Positions 32,062 through 42,025 of a stretch of DNA of 64,000 nt are shown piece by piece. The notes under the pieces are model-generated. The model saw only the letters and a program-made list of their open reading frames with translations. It was not told where the DNA came from and searched no databases. The DNA is from Pyropia yezoensis (taxonomy: Eukaryota; Rhodophyta; Bangiophyceae; Bangiales; Bangiaceae). Both the position numbers and the translations under genes were made by a program. The DNA lies in assembly GCA_009829735.1 (NCBI GenBank), contig CM020620.1, positions 23,782,020 to 23,846,019 on the forward strand. The letters run 5' to 3'. Each line of letters starts with the position of its first letter. Within the stretch, counting starts at the first letter, position 1.

Positions 32062-34019
32062 GCCGACTTGGCGTCCGAATCTGAGGGAGGGGAGGAAGAC
32101 GACGAGTCCGAGGACGACGTGTCCGCCTCCTCCGCCGAGGGTGTGGCGACCGCGACGACCGGTCGAGACCCACCCTCGCGGCGTGAACGTACTTCGTTCG
32201 TAGCCGACTTCTTACTCGCATTCCTAACAAGTTGTTGGATGCGTTTACTCAACTTGGGGCAATCATATGCCCAGTGTCCATCGGAGTTGCAGTTCCAACA
32301 CCGATGGTCTGTTCCGGGAGGGGTCTTCCCAACTGGGGAAGACGAAGGGATACCCTGGGAAGTTCCCACGGCAGCTACCACCCTCTCCTTGCGGATTCGG
32401 CGTGCCTCTCTCAGCTCTCTGGCCTGGCGCGCCTCCTCCCGTTCCTTGGCCAACTCGGCCTGACGCTCCTGGCGTTGTTCCTCCCGCAACTTGCGGTAGG
32501 CCTCGCCTCTGCGATAGGCGAACCTAGCCAACTCGGCCAGGGTCGCCCGGGCAGTGTTATGTTCCCGGGTCTCCATCCGGACTGACCAATGAAGTCCCTC
32601 CACAAACCGACTCTTCACCACAGCTTGTGGATGAAGAAACCCACAAAGATTGTTGAGCTTACGGACTCGCTCCGCAAAGGACAACTCGTCCTCCGCCTCT
32701 TCCTGATGGGCTTGCGTAAACTCCTCGACTTGAGAAGCCAACGCTGCCTCATCAACCATGGCTCTCAATAACCAGTTGACGAGCTCCAAATAGGACGTCA
32801 CCTCCCCAGCGCCTCCACTTGAGGAGCTGGGCATGACGGACATAAGTTCTGTCCGCAGGTCGCCCTTCGTAAACTCCTGTAGCATGTAATAAGCCATGCC
32901 TTCACTTATGGCATTGTCGTCACAGGCATTTGTGAAACGACGTAGGAACTCAAAGACGCGGAGGGGGGGGGTTCCATCCCACTCCGCTTTGTGCCCAAAA
33001 GAATGAAGTGCATTCTTCTTGGCACGGCCCATGGCTCGGGCCTGGTCAGGACCATACGCCACCGACTTGTTGTGGAGGGCGTAGGTCTCACAGTCAAAGA
33101 TCCGCTGGTAGACCGGGTTGGCTACCTGGATCTTGGGCGGCACCTCACGTTGAGGGAACAGCCGCTGTGGCACTGGGGTAAGTTGACCCTCAGCGCCTGT
33201 AGTCTGGTACGGCGAGCTTGGTGTAGCCGTCGGCGTTTCCGAGGGGAACTCCCCCGTGAAGGGCGTACGCCCCACCGAGAATGGTGCGACTCCCACGTTG
33301 GGAGTCACAGGGGTCCCCCCCTGTTCGGGGCGACCCGGAATAGGCGTCAGGGGAGATTCCCCCTGCGCCTGCGGGCTCGAAAGCCCCAATCCGGTCTGGA
33401 CATTAAGGCCATCTGGCAAACTCGCCACAATCTGATTCAGAATAGTATTCGCCATCGTGACCACCAGGTCCGGCAAAGTCTGCCGCAACACATTGGTCGC
33501 CTCCCGACGGACAGTTTCCGCGAGGAGTGGATTGACGACTCCAGTTGAGTCTCGGTCCGCCTCCGGGAGTCCACCTGAGGGGTAACCACGTTCCTCAGGG
33601 GTCTCAACCGGGGGCATGGGCGCGAGCCCATCGCCGACCAACGGAGGTCCGCCGTCCTCCGAAAGCCTAGTTGGCGACGGCTCCAAGCCAAAGTTGGCTC
33701 CAACCCGAGTGGAACCCGCGGGGACAGTCCTCACCCCTTGGGACGCTCCCGTTGAGTATCCCACACGGTGGCCAGACTTCGGCCCACCCACATCAGAAGT
33801 GTCACCCGAGTGAACTCCCGACTGAGTCGGGGTGGCCTGTTGCCCGCCCGCACTTCCAGTCCTGCTGGCTTGAGGGACCTCTAGTCCCTCTGCGACCCCA
33901 GGTAAACCCACCTGTGTCTCATCAGTATTCAAAGGCACTGAAGTACGTGCGTCACCCGTGTACTCCCCGGACGACGGGGGGTCCGAGCTAGCCACGTTGG
34001 CTGACGATCCGTATGACAC
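32049..34019 (-). CDS. gag: Element B gag
   Basis: Frame of about 656 codons. The N-terminal third is Pro/Gly/Ser/Thr-rich, then a helical segment (ANTILNQIVASLPDG), the gag core GTPPLRVFEFLRRFTNACDD, a coiled-coil-like Arg/Glu-rich region (QRQERQAELAKEREEARQAR) and an intact CCHC knuckle CWNCNSDGHWAYDC. The C-terminus is Ser/Asp-rich. There is no ATG between the primer site and 34019. The frame opens with GTG there, and the first in-frame ATG is about 138 codons in. So the true start is unclear: a non-AUG start, a leader intron, or initiation at the internal ATG. Ends GAA TGA overlapping the pol ATG. Confidence 0.88.
   Translation of the reverse strand: MSYGSSANVASSDPPSSGEYTGDARTSVPLNTDETQVGLPGVAEGLEVPQASRTGSAGGQQATPTQSGVHSGDTSDVGGPKSGHRVGYSTGASQGVRTVPAGSTRVGANFGLEPSPTRLSEDGGPPLVGDGLAPMPPVETPEERGYPSGGLPEADRDSTGVVNPLLAETVRREATNVLRQTLPDLVVTMANTILNQIVASLPDGLNVQTGLGLSSPQAQGESPLTPIPGRPEQGGTPVTPNVGVAPFSVGRTPFTGEFPSETPTATPSSPYQTTGAEGQLTPVPQRLFPQREVPPKIQVANPVYQRIFDCETYALHNKSVAYGPDQARAMGRAKKNALHSFGHKAEWDGTPPLRVFEFLRRFTNACDDNAISEGMAYYMLQEFTKGDLRTELMSVMPSSSSGGAGEVTSYLELVNWLLRAMVDEAALASQVEEFTQAHQEEAEDELSFAERVRKLNNLCGFLHPQAVVKSRFVEGLHWSVRMETREHNTARATLAELARFAYRRGEAYRKLREEQRQERQAELAKEREEARQARELREARRIRKERVVAAVGTSQGIPSSSPVGKTPPGTDHRCWNCNSDGHWAYDCPKLSKRIQQLVRNASKKSATNEVRSRREGGSRPVVAVATPSAEEADTSSSDSSSSSPPSDSDAKSAGNE
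32055..32061 (-). promoter_or_regulatory. Element B -1 ribosomal frameshift heptamer
   Basis: The minus strand reads GCG GGA AAC GAA TGA in the gag frame, that is G GGA AAC, three bases before the gag stop. After a -1 slip the next codons are CGA ATG ACC, in frame with pol. Confidence 0.8.
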
Positions 34020-34094
34020 GGTCCAAGTCCACCGTTCCTCTGAGACAGAGGGCCCCCTACACCCGGGTGCACCCGGAGGTAAAGTTTACCTCTG

Positions 34095-34112
34095 TCCCCT
34101 GCTGCTCCACCA
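34095..34112 (-). promoter_or_regulatory. Element B primer-binding site
   Basis: Plus strand TCCCCTGCTGCTCCACCA two bases before the 5' LTR. Minus strand begins TGGTGGAGCAGCAGGGG, pairing with a tRNA 3' end. Same 18 bases as in element C. Confidence 0.85.
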
Positions 34113-34114
34113 AA

Positions 34115-34583
34115 TGTGGCAAAAACCACATGCACACACGGCACCCAAGTTGGGGCGGTGTGCAAGGGCTGCCTCCCGTGTCGGGGGAACCGGAAGAAGT
34201 GCAAGTCGCACACACTCTGTCCCTGTTGTGGGGCAAACCCCCCACGGACAAACAAGAGGATGGTGTGTGGTCCAACAGTTTCTTGGTCGGGACGGGGACG
34301 CAGGGCCAAGCCCCGCTGTCCCTCCCCTTATCCCCCCAGGGTCCACTCAGAATCTCGCCACTCAGAATCTCCCACCCCAGCACCTGCCCACCGGGCCACA
34401 CGAAAATTCAAGACGATAAATGCAGAAAACCCTCAAATCCAAGTTGGATTTACTACTAAGCTAACTATCCCAAACTTAGGGAATATGGACCCAAATGCAG
34501 GGGGAGGAACGGATCAGGCTAGTGGCCTGCCGCCCCTTGCATGGCACGTGTTGCCCCCCTACCTGGGGGTCAATACTGCCACA
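34115..34583 (-). repeat. Element B 5' LTR
   Basis: 469 bp, identical ends to the left copy. Contains a perfect 17-bp palindrome AAATCCAAGTTGGATTT at 34435-34451 that is broken in the left LTR. Confidence 0.95.
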
Positions 34584-35536
34584 GCAACCCCCCTCGCGGC
34601 CGCCGTCCCGTCACTGCCGCCGCTGCTAGCACCGGTGCCGCTGGCGCTCCCGCCCCCGGCCGCGCGCACAGTCGCCGCACACGACGAGACGGTCACCAGC
34701 TCCTGCGTGCGGGTGTGGAGGATGCCCCGGGAGGTGGGGGCGGCAAAGAAGCGGCCGCCCGTGACGAGCGGCCCCCAGTCGCGCTCGATATCCGCAATCA
34801 TCGACAGGCACACCAGGTTCGCGTCTGCGTCGTCGGGCGCGAGCGGCCACCGGGGGGCCCCGTCTGCCGCGGTCGGCGCCGCGGGGTGCAGCGGCACGGC
34901 GAGGTAGGAGAGCGCGAGCAGCGTCGGGCCCGCCTCGCCCGCGGGCCCAAAGCCCACGGACGGCACCGCTGGCCCACCGCCCCCGGCTGTGTTGGACAAC
35001 GACGGCACCAGGCTCTTCACCCGCTCCCACGCAATGGCTCCCGCCAGGCCGGCGTGCGTCAGTATCGGGGTGGGGATGTTGTCGGGGTCCCGGCTGCCAC
35101 CGCCGCTGCCCACCGCCGAAGGGGCGAGGGGCGTCAGCCAGGCGCGCGCCAGGCGGGAGGAGGAGAGGAGCGCAAACTCAGGGAGGGTGGCGGTCATTTC
35201 CGAGGTGAGGGGCGTGCCGGCAAGCACCTCGGCCGTGCGGGTGGTGCGCGGGGGGGGCGGGGAGGGGGAAGAGCTCCCCGCCGGTCCCCCTCTCCGCCGA
35301 CCACGAGGACGTCGCGGCACATCGCCGCCGCCACCATCACGGCCGGCACCGCCGCTGCCCCCCCCCCCACCGGCATCTCCAAAAGTCGGGGATGCTGCCG
35401 CGGCCGACGCGGCGGCCGTGCCTGCCGCCGCGACCCCGTCGGGTGTCGCCCCGTCAGCGTACGCCTCCGCGGCGGCCGCCGTCAAGGACGCCGCAGAGGT
35501 GCTGCCAGAGGACGAGCCCAACGGTCTGTGACCCAA
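34584..35536 (-). pseudogene. Host ORF interrupted by element B, N-terminal part
   Basis: A minus-strand frame of about 317 codons with almost only G/C in third positions. The first third is Ala/Gly/Ser-rich low complexity. Then protein-like sequence follows: LTSEMTATLPEFALLSSSRL, DPDNIPTPILTHAGLAGAIA, and near the element LVCLSMIADIERDWGPLVTG followed by GRFFAAPTSRGILHTRTQEL. No family recognised. The frame opens without an ATG at 35536, so upstream exons probably exist. Element B cuts it just after TAAARG. Removing B restores the frame into 15049-14735. If this is the only copy the gene is inactivated in this haplotype. Confidence 0.5.
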
Positions 35537-36808
35537 CCGTCACGCAATGATGACCAGTGCGTGTCCCTGGGATATGATGAGGCTGTCATCAAGGACTTGC
35601 GCAAGAGGATCCTCATCACGAGCAAGCCGGCAACGTCGGCACAACCTTCCACGTTGCCTGGAGCTGATGACTCAGCGACACTGACGCTGGGAGGGCTGAC
35701 TGTCGATTCCTCGGCAGGCGGTACCCCGGGAGGTGCACCAGCGTCAGAGCTGCCTGCAGACACTCCAGGTGGGGCGGCCGTGGAACGGCAGGGGCTCAAC
35801 ACCCTGGACCTGTTTGACCTCTCATGTGCTCTCTGATTAAAGACGTAGGGGCGGCGGCGGACAACGTCGTGGAGGGGAGGGGGGTCCAGTCTCGGAGGGT
35901 AGTCTGGTGACATAAGAGGAGGGAGCCGCAGGGATGGTAGATGGCTGGCCTTGTCTGCCCCAGGATCGGGTAGCAATCTGGCATGGCGGGGCGCGGCGTG
36001 CGCGGAGGAGGTGGTACAAAGCGCCGGGGGGAGGGAGAAGAGGCGGCGAGAGGAATCACCGGGCTGGCATAGAACAGGGAGCGAGGCCGTGGCAGTCAGT
36101 GGCACAGCTGTGACTGACAGCGATGGATGAACACGCACGGTAAAATACAGTGCGAATGCCATTCATCTCTTCTTGTAGCATAGCACGATAATAGCGAATT
36201 TGACAAAATCATGTTCCACTCGTTTGAATCGCAGATATGCACAAATAATTCTGCGTGATCCCGTGTTCTGATCCTCGTGGCGCGCTCCGGCGGGTGCCTT
36301 CTCTGACCGAATGAGGGCCCCCCCTGTTCGTACGAAACGACACCACCAGGACCCGCCTCATTCGACCGAATGGCGACCTACTGAGACAGGCCCCCATTCG
36401 CTGGGCCCAACTTACTAATGGTTGCAACCTCCCACCCCCCGTTCTCGACTTTCCTTACAGATCGGGAACGCCTTTTTTTCAAATCGCAAGCCCCGCGCTC
36501 TGTCCTGCCGTGGCCGGAACCGCGCCCGCCCTCTGCGTGTCCCTGCCGACGCCACGCCCGGCCAGCTACCAAGTCCCTGCCTTCGCCACGCCGGCGGTGT
36601 GTCTCTGCTGTGGACACGGTCGCCCTGCTTTCCCGCTGTGAACGCTTGTCGCCCAGCCCCCGTCGGTGACCCGCCCGCGTCGCTGCTGTCACGTGCGGGA
36701 GTGGTGGCGCGGCCCCGCCCTGAGACAGCCCGGCGCCTCGGCTCAGCGGCCCCGCGGCGGCCGACAGACGGCGACAGGCCGCCGGCTACTGCCTCGCGAC
36801 CGGCGGGC
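35537..36808. other. Intergenic; possible short plus-strand exon
   Basis: From about 35541 to 35836 the plus strand reads DDQCVSLGYDEAVIKDLRKR and later LNTLDLFDLSCAL to TGA. This looks like a real C-terminus but has no visible start. The minus strand is also open here, so neither is secure. From 35837 to 36808 I see no gene. 36170-36250 is an AT-richer patch. Confidence 0.3.
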
Positions 36809-38147
36809 ATGGCCTCCAAGGTGGTAGGTGTGACGTCAAGCAGCGAAGAGGGACGGGGTGGGGAGCGGGGGCCGAAACTGCCACGCCCCCGCCTCTGCTG
36901 GTGGATGCTGGCGTCACCGACGCGGGGGGCAGACAGGGGTGACTGCCTCGTGCTCGAACTCGGCGTCCTCTGGGTGCCGGTGCGGGTGTGGACAGATGTG
37001 GGCGGGTGGAGGCGCTTGCTGACACTGCGGTTGCTTCCCTTTCCCCCCCCGCCCCCCCTTCGTTCTTTTTCTTGTGTGCTGTGGGCTGCTTTCCTGCTTA
37101 TCTCCGTCGTTCCCACGCCCCACTGGCGGCTGTCCTGTCCTCTGTGGCCGCTGGTGCGGCGTGTGCGTGGGTGCAGCCAGACCGGAAGGACTCGTTCCGC
37201 CGGTACCTCGAGTCCCACCGAGTGTTGGATGTACTGACCAACACCCTCACTGACCTGTTTGAGATGGTGCGTGCCACCCCCGCCGGCCGGCTATGAGGCA
37301 ATGCGTGGGACGTGACACGGGGGAGGGGGTGGGGGGGAAGGGGGGGTGGGCGCGTTTTGTGACACGCTGTGGGCCCCGGCGTAGGTCCGTTGACTCACCC
37401 GATAGGGCGCCCTGTTCAGTCAGCTCACTCGCATCTTTTGCTCCTCTCCTATTGTCTTGTTGCTAATGAACTGTCTTTGGCCTGGCTGTTGTGCACTACT
37501 GGCTCTTCCGCCTTTCGGCGGCTATCGATGCGCTCCCCAGGACGTGCGGCCAGAGGACCCCGTCGCCTATCTCGCCTTGCGCCTAACGGTATGCACGATC
37601 ACAGCCCGCCCGCTCACTGAGGGGCTCATACCCTGTACTGTGTGGTGACGTGCTGTGTGTGGTAGGTGGCGCTGACACGCTGCCGCGCTCCGTTGGCACT
37701 GCTTTGCTCTGTTTTATTCTTATTGGTTCCCCTGTTCCCCGGGCGCTCATTGCCCCTGTTTCGTCCTTCTCGTTTTCTGTTGTTTTTCCCTCCGTTTCTT
37801 TCGCTACCCGCTGGACGGGCGTTGCCCCGGCCCTCCTGCCCTGTGTCACACAGGAGAGCGCCCGCACGGCGGCGGCGGCCAAGAAAGAGCGTGACGCAGC
37901 GGCCGCTGGCGGCACCGGCGCGCCCGGCGCGGCCGCGGTAGCACCAGCCGCGGGGGTCATGGCCATGGACCTGGGCGGCATCGGCGTCGGCGCTGGCATC
38001 AGCGTCGGCGGCGGCAGCGGCGGCGGCGTTGTCGGCGGCGGGCCTGCAGGCGCCCCCGCCGGCATCGTGGGGGCAGCCGCCGCTGGCGGCGCGACCGCCG
38101 CCAGTGGTGGAGCAGAGGGGACGGCCGGGGGAGCGCTGGGGTCTTGA
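36809..38147 (+). CDS. MYCBP (AMY-1)-like small protein, four exons
   Basis: Spliced model: 36809-36823, 37177-37266, 37541-37588, 37854-38147, all junctions in phase 0 with GT donors (GTAGGT, GTGCGT, GTATGC) and AG acceptors (GTGCAG, CCCCAG, CACACAG). The joined start reads MASKV, then PDRKDSFRRYLESHRVLDVL, TNTLTDLFEM, DVRPEDPVAYLALRLT. It follows the c-Myc-binding protein pattern of a conserved R-R-Y-L-E...G/R-V-L-D-x-L-T...L segment and a P-x-x-P/A-x-x-[FY]-L helix. The last exon is an Ala/Gly-rich tail after ESARTAAAAKKERD. Predicted 148 residues. In animals this family binds Myc and AKAPs. The role in a microbial or algal cell is not known to me. Exon 1 encodes only five residues and is the least certain part. 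Confidence 0.7.
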
Positions 38148-38319
38148 CGGCCGCTGTGGGTGGCGGCGTGTGGCTGCCAGGTGGGCGCTGTTTCTATGTC
38201 TCGGTTGTTGTATACACATACATAGGATGGTCTGGCCGCTCGAGTGACACTCCCGCCCCCCCACTCAGAAGACTGAATGGCATGCGGGCGATGCGCCACC
38301 GGCCCAGCCCTGTGCTGGG

Positions 38320-40442
38320 CTACACTGTCGACAACACCTTGCCGTCCTGCGCCGGCGCCGCAGGCGCCGCCGCGGGTGCCAACGCCTCGGCTCCGTCGAC
38401 CGCCTCGCCTCCTTCTTGCGCTTCGTCAGCATTGTCGCTGTCCGGCGTGCGGTTGTTGTAGGTAGCCTCCACGTCTAGCGGGAACCGCTCTTCCTCTGCC
38501 CCGTACGCGCGGGTGGTGAGCTTGAACACCGTGTGCAGGGGGATGTCAATGGAAGGGCAGCCCGACTGGGACTTATTCATCAGGTAGGCGTAGATGCCCC
38601 GGATGACGGCGTTATGGGCGACAATCAGCACCGGCCCGCGCTGGCGCTCAAGTTCGAGGATGACCGGCTCCAGTCGGGTCAGCACGTCCACGTACGACTC
38701 GCCCCCCGGGTAGCGGTAGCGGAGCTTGTCAGCCTTGCGAGCGGCGGCCACGTCGGGCATCGTCTCGGCCACCGACGCATAGGTGAGGCCCTCGCAGACG
38801 CCCGCGTCAATCTCGTTGAGCGCGCGCCAGCACATATTGATGGTGGGGATGTGCGCCACAGTCTGGCGCGTGCGCCGCAGCTGGCTCGTCCAAACCAGCG
38901 GCAGGGCCGCTTCCACTGACCGGCTGTCATCCTCGTCATCGTCCGATGCCTCATCGGCGCCACGGGGCTGCGCCGCCGCGTACTTCTTTGTCTCCGCCAT
39001 GATAAAGGCGTTGAGGGCGTGGGCGTAGCGGCGGCCACGGGGGGTCAAGTTGGGGTCTCCACCCAGCTGGCCAGTCACATTCCACTCCGACTCCCCATGG
39101 CGGGACAGATAGATGGCACGCGGCATGATGTGCGCATTAGCAAGGTACGACACAATCTTGCCTTGGACATACCCCGTAATACCATTGAGGATAATCTTGC
39201 TGCCCACATTGATGATCTTGATATAAGAGCACTGCTCCTCATCGAGGACAGTTTCATTGCCAACGCAGTAGTTGGCAATGCGCTTCTTAAAGTCCGCAAC
39301 AGCTGCCTCGGCGTCAACGAACCGGTAGTCAGGGGAGCGTGCCTTGGTCTCGAGGATATTCTTCTCCACAATCGCCGCGTCGTCGCAGATGGACTCGAGG
39401 AAAAGCACCCGCACGCCGTCCGCTTCGAGGCGCGTGCGGACCACCTCGCGACGGTCCCGCGTTGAGTTAGTCGCGTCATATATGCCGACGAGGCCGCCCT
39501 CCTCCAGCCAGTTGGTCATATCACGGAGGCACTCGAGCGCCAGCTCCCACCGCGCACGCGCGCCCTCGGGGTTGGAGGGGTCAAAGAAGGCGGCGGGCTG
39601 GGTCGCACCCAGAAACTTGCGGCGGTACTCGCCCACGTTGAACACCCGGGCGGTAAAGCCGAGCCAGTTGAGGTAGCGCTCCAGGCAGCGTGCCATGTGC
39701 GTCTTGCCGCGCGCGGGGAGGCCAACCATGACAATGACCAGCTTCTTCGTGGAAAAGCCAGGAGTGCGGAGGACGCCCCGGCTGGCCGTCGCGGACGCTT
39801 TGGCCGCCGCCGTGGCCAGACCGCTCCGCCCGCCGCGGGCGCCCCCTGACGACCGCACGGGCGCGTGAGACGCGTCGTAGCCGACGCCCGGCGGGGGCGT
39901 GATCTCAGACGACAAGGCGGGCAGCGACGGCCGGCGGGGCACGGCCGTGACGCCCATCGGGCCCACCGCAAAGCCGTCGGTCGTGCCAGCGTGGCCCGCC
40001 GACGGGGAACGGCCGACAAGGCCGGCCGCCCCTCCACCCCCACGCCCGGGAACACCCATAAAGGCGCCCAGCGGCGGGGAGCCAGAGACGGCAGCGACGG
40101 TGGCGGCGGGAGAGGGTGCCAATCCCGCGGCGCTGCCCCCCCCCCCCCGTGTGTGCCGCCACCCAGGCGGCCCATCAGGCTGCTGGAGGAGGAGGTAGGT
40201 GTGCCATCTGCGGCACCAGGCAGCGATGCAAAGGCGCTCACATTGTCAAACGAGACTGTGCGCTTCATAAGGTCCCTCAGCCGCTTCATCCGCCGCGACT
40301 CCTCAGCCGCTCGCTCCTCGGCACTCCGCAAGTCGTCCCCGTCCATGTATGCGCCAATGCCGTCAGTGGTATCGTGCGGGGGGGTGGGTCGGCCTCCCGA
40401 GGGGGGGGGGAGGCCACCCTCGGTCGACCGCTTGCTCGCCAT
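38320..40442 (-). CDS. 6-phosphofructo-2-kinase / fructose-2,6-bisphosphatase, frame broken at a poly(G) run
   Basis: Bifunctional enzyme that makes and removes fructose 2,6-bisphosphate, the signal that sets glycolysis against gluconeogenesis. Kinase half: P-loop GLPARGKTHMARCLERYL near 39720, then FNVGEYRR, YDATNSTRDRR and the FLESICDD strand. Phosphatase half: YLSRHGESEWNVTGQLGGD with the nucleophilic His (about 39100), EIDAGVCEGLTY, RYRYPGGESYVDVLTRLEPV and VAHNAVIRG with the second His. No introns. The long frame (38320-40122) lacks an ATG. The real start is probably ATG 40440-40442 (MASKRSTEGG) in a frame that runs into a 13-base G run at 40136-40148. One base more or two fewer joins the frames, giving about 705 residues. 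Stop TAG. The N-terminal 230 residues are Gly/Ala/Ser-rich with an MKRTVSFDN phosphosite-like motif. Confidence 0.9.
40136..40148 (-). repeat. 13-base G/C homopolymer that splits the PFK-2 frame
   Basis: Run of 13 C on the plus strand. Upstream (MASKRSTEGG...GGGTHGGGG) and downstream (GSAAGLAPSPAATV...) readings are both open and protein-like but are in different frames. A length of 11 or 14 would join them. Sequencing or assembly error is likelier than a real break, because everything downstream is intact. Confidence 0.75.
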
Positions 40443-42025
40443 CGCCGCTGCGGCAGGTTGGGAAGCGTCCGACCGCGCCTCGAGGAGAAGAGAGCCGGGA
40501 GCGAGCCGCGACGCGGGCCACAGGGTCCAAGACGCCGTAGGAGGAAGATGAGGTCGAGAAGGGGCGATAGTCGCACACAGAGGTACGAGAACGTGGAGGG
40601 GATGGCCGCTAGTGACTGTCACCCCCTGAGATGCGCAGCTGCACGTGCCGATGCGTTAAGGGCCAAGCCAGTGACGTTCAGAAGCGAGAACGATGCCAGA
40701 CGAGCCGGGGGGGGCCAAAATGGGTAGTACCAGGCTTGACCGCGGAAAAGGCGAATCTATCTAAGGCCGCGAGCTCTTGGGGAGATACGTCTTTCTTTTA
40801 ACTTAACACACACACTTAACAAAGCGTTTTTACAAATGCACACGAGTGGAATCCAATTGTCTATAGTCGACAGTGAGGTTCTATTCCAGTGGAACAGCGC
40901 GCAGAGGAGATTGCGCCGACGAGGCTCCTCGAGATGCAGGGGTTCGTGTGTGGTTGTGGATCGTGATCCAACTGGGCCATCTGCCGAAGGTCCACATGCA
41001 TGGTTCGGTCCAGGACGCTCCCTTCCATGAGCAGCGTGAGGGCATCCACAGCCTTTGGTTTGACGGCCAGCAGTCAGGAGTCCTCCTTCTCAGAGCCAAT
41101 CAAGGCCGGACGCGTTTGGCGAGAACCTCGGCCTCGTGTTCAACATGGTGCAAGGCCATAAGACTACCACACAGGTGAGGTCAGTATTTTTGCTTTCAAG
41201 TAATTAGAAACGGCGGGGTGGGCTCTGCCTTGTCCTGGCGCGGAGGCGTTTATGGTTGGCCACACCTCCTGGCCGCGGCCAGCTGCACACAGCTGCGCGA
41301 TCCGCATCACAGGCAGCCCCCCCCCCCATCTGCCCGCTCCCACAGGACACTGGTGGGGCGCAGGGCCCGGCACACCTCACACCTCCCGCGGCGCGCGCGC
41401 CGAACGAAGGTCCGCGGCAGCCAACTGAGGCGGGCCCTGACAGACGTGCCCACCACACACCCCTCTGGTGGGGGGGGGGACGCGCTTCCCGTGGTTGCTC
41501 CTCCCCTGCAGCCTTTTCCAGGTGGGTGTCGTCCCCGCTGTACGCGTACATACAGCCGTATACGGCCATTGCGTGCCGAGCCATAGAGCGCGCCGCCTAT
41601 CTGCGTGTCGCCATCTGTCCCGCACCTCTATCTCGCATCTCATTCTTGTGGTTTTCCTACCCCGCTCTATCCTCTGCGGGGCCTTCGTCCCACCACCGAC
41701 GGCAGCCCCCCCCCCCTGCATCAGGGTGCCTTTCAGTTTTATCGCCGCCCCCTGCGCGCATCTCCCGCTGCCTTGGCGATCACAGGCGGTTCGCCCTGAC
41801 GAGGGCGCGTGACTATCGCCCTCATCGTCCCTGCCTACGGTCTGCTGCCGCCGCCGGCCCTGTTGTTGCTGCTGACGGGGCCCGTTGCCTGCGTTGTGTC
41901 GTTGGGGGCTGACCTTGTTTGTCTCACCTTCCCCCCCCTCCCTGTCCCTTCTGCCCGTCTCGTCCATCCTTCCTGGTGCTTGTCCTCTCCTGGCACCGGG
42001 TCTGGTGGGGGGGCATCGGCGAGCC
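40443..42025. promoter_or_regulatory. Divergent intergenic region between PFK-2/FBPase-2 and the GT4 gene
   Basis: About 1.58 kb between two head-to-head carbohydrate genes. It has an AT-richer patch at 40790-40840 (TTTAACTTAACACACACACTTAAC), C-runs at 41318, 41479 and 41708, and a C/T-rich leader just before the GT4 start. No gene seen. The arrangement allows shared regulation but no specific site was identified. Confidence 0.4.

Larger units (their letters stand above)
15050..34583 (-). mobile_element. Element B: complete Ty3/gypsy chromovirus with an extra antisense gene, carrying nested element C
   Basis: Flanked by a perfect 5-bp target duplication GCAAC (15045-15049 and 34584-34588). 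It has two 469-bp LTRs with five visible differences (about 99% identity), terminal inverted ends TGTGGCA/TGCCACA, a primer-binding site next to the right LTR and a polypurine tract next to the left LTR. Transcription for gag-pol therefore runs leftward. Order in that direction: LTR, primer site, gag, pol (protease, RT, RNase H, integrase, chromodomain), convergent plus-strand gene, polypurine tract, LTR. Element C (17782-27933) sits inside it. Without C and its duplication B is about 9.4 kb. Gag and pol are open throughout, so B could still be active except for its extra gene, whose end was altered by C. Confidence 0.95.
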
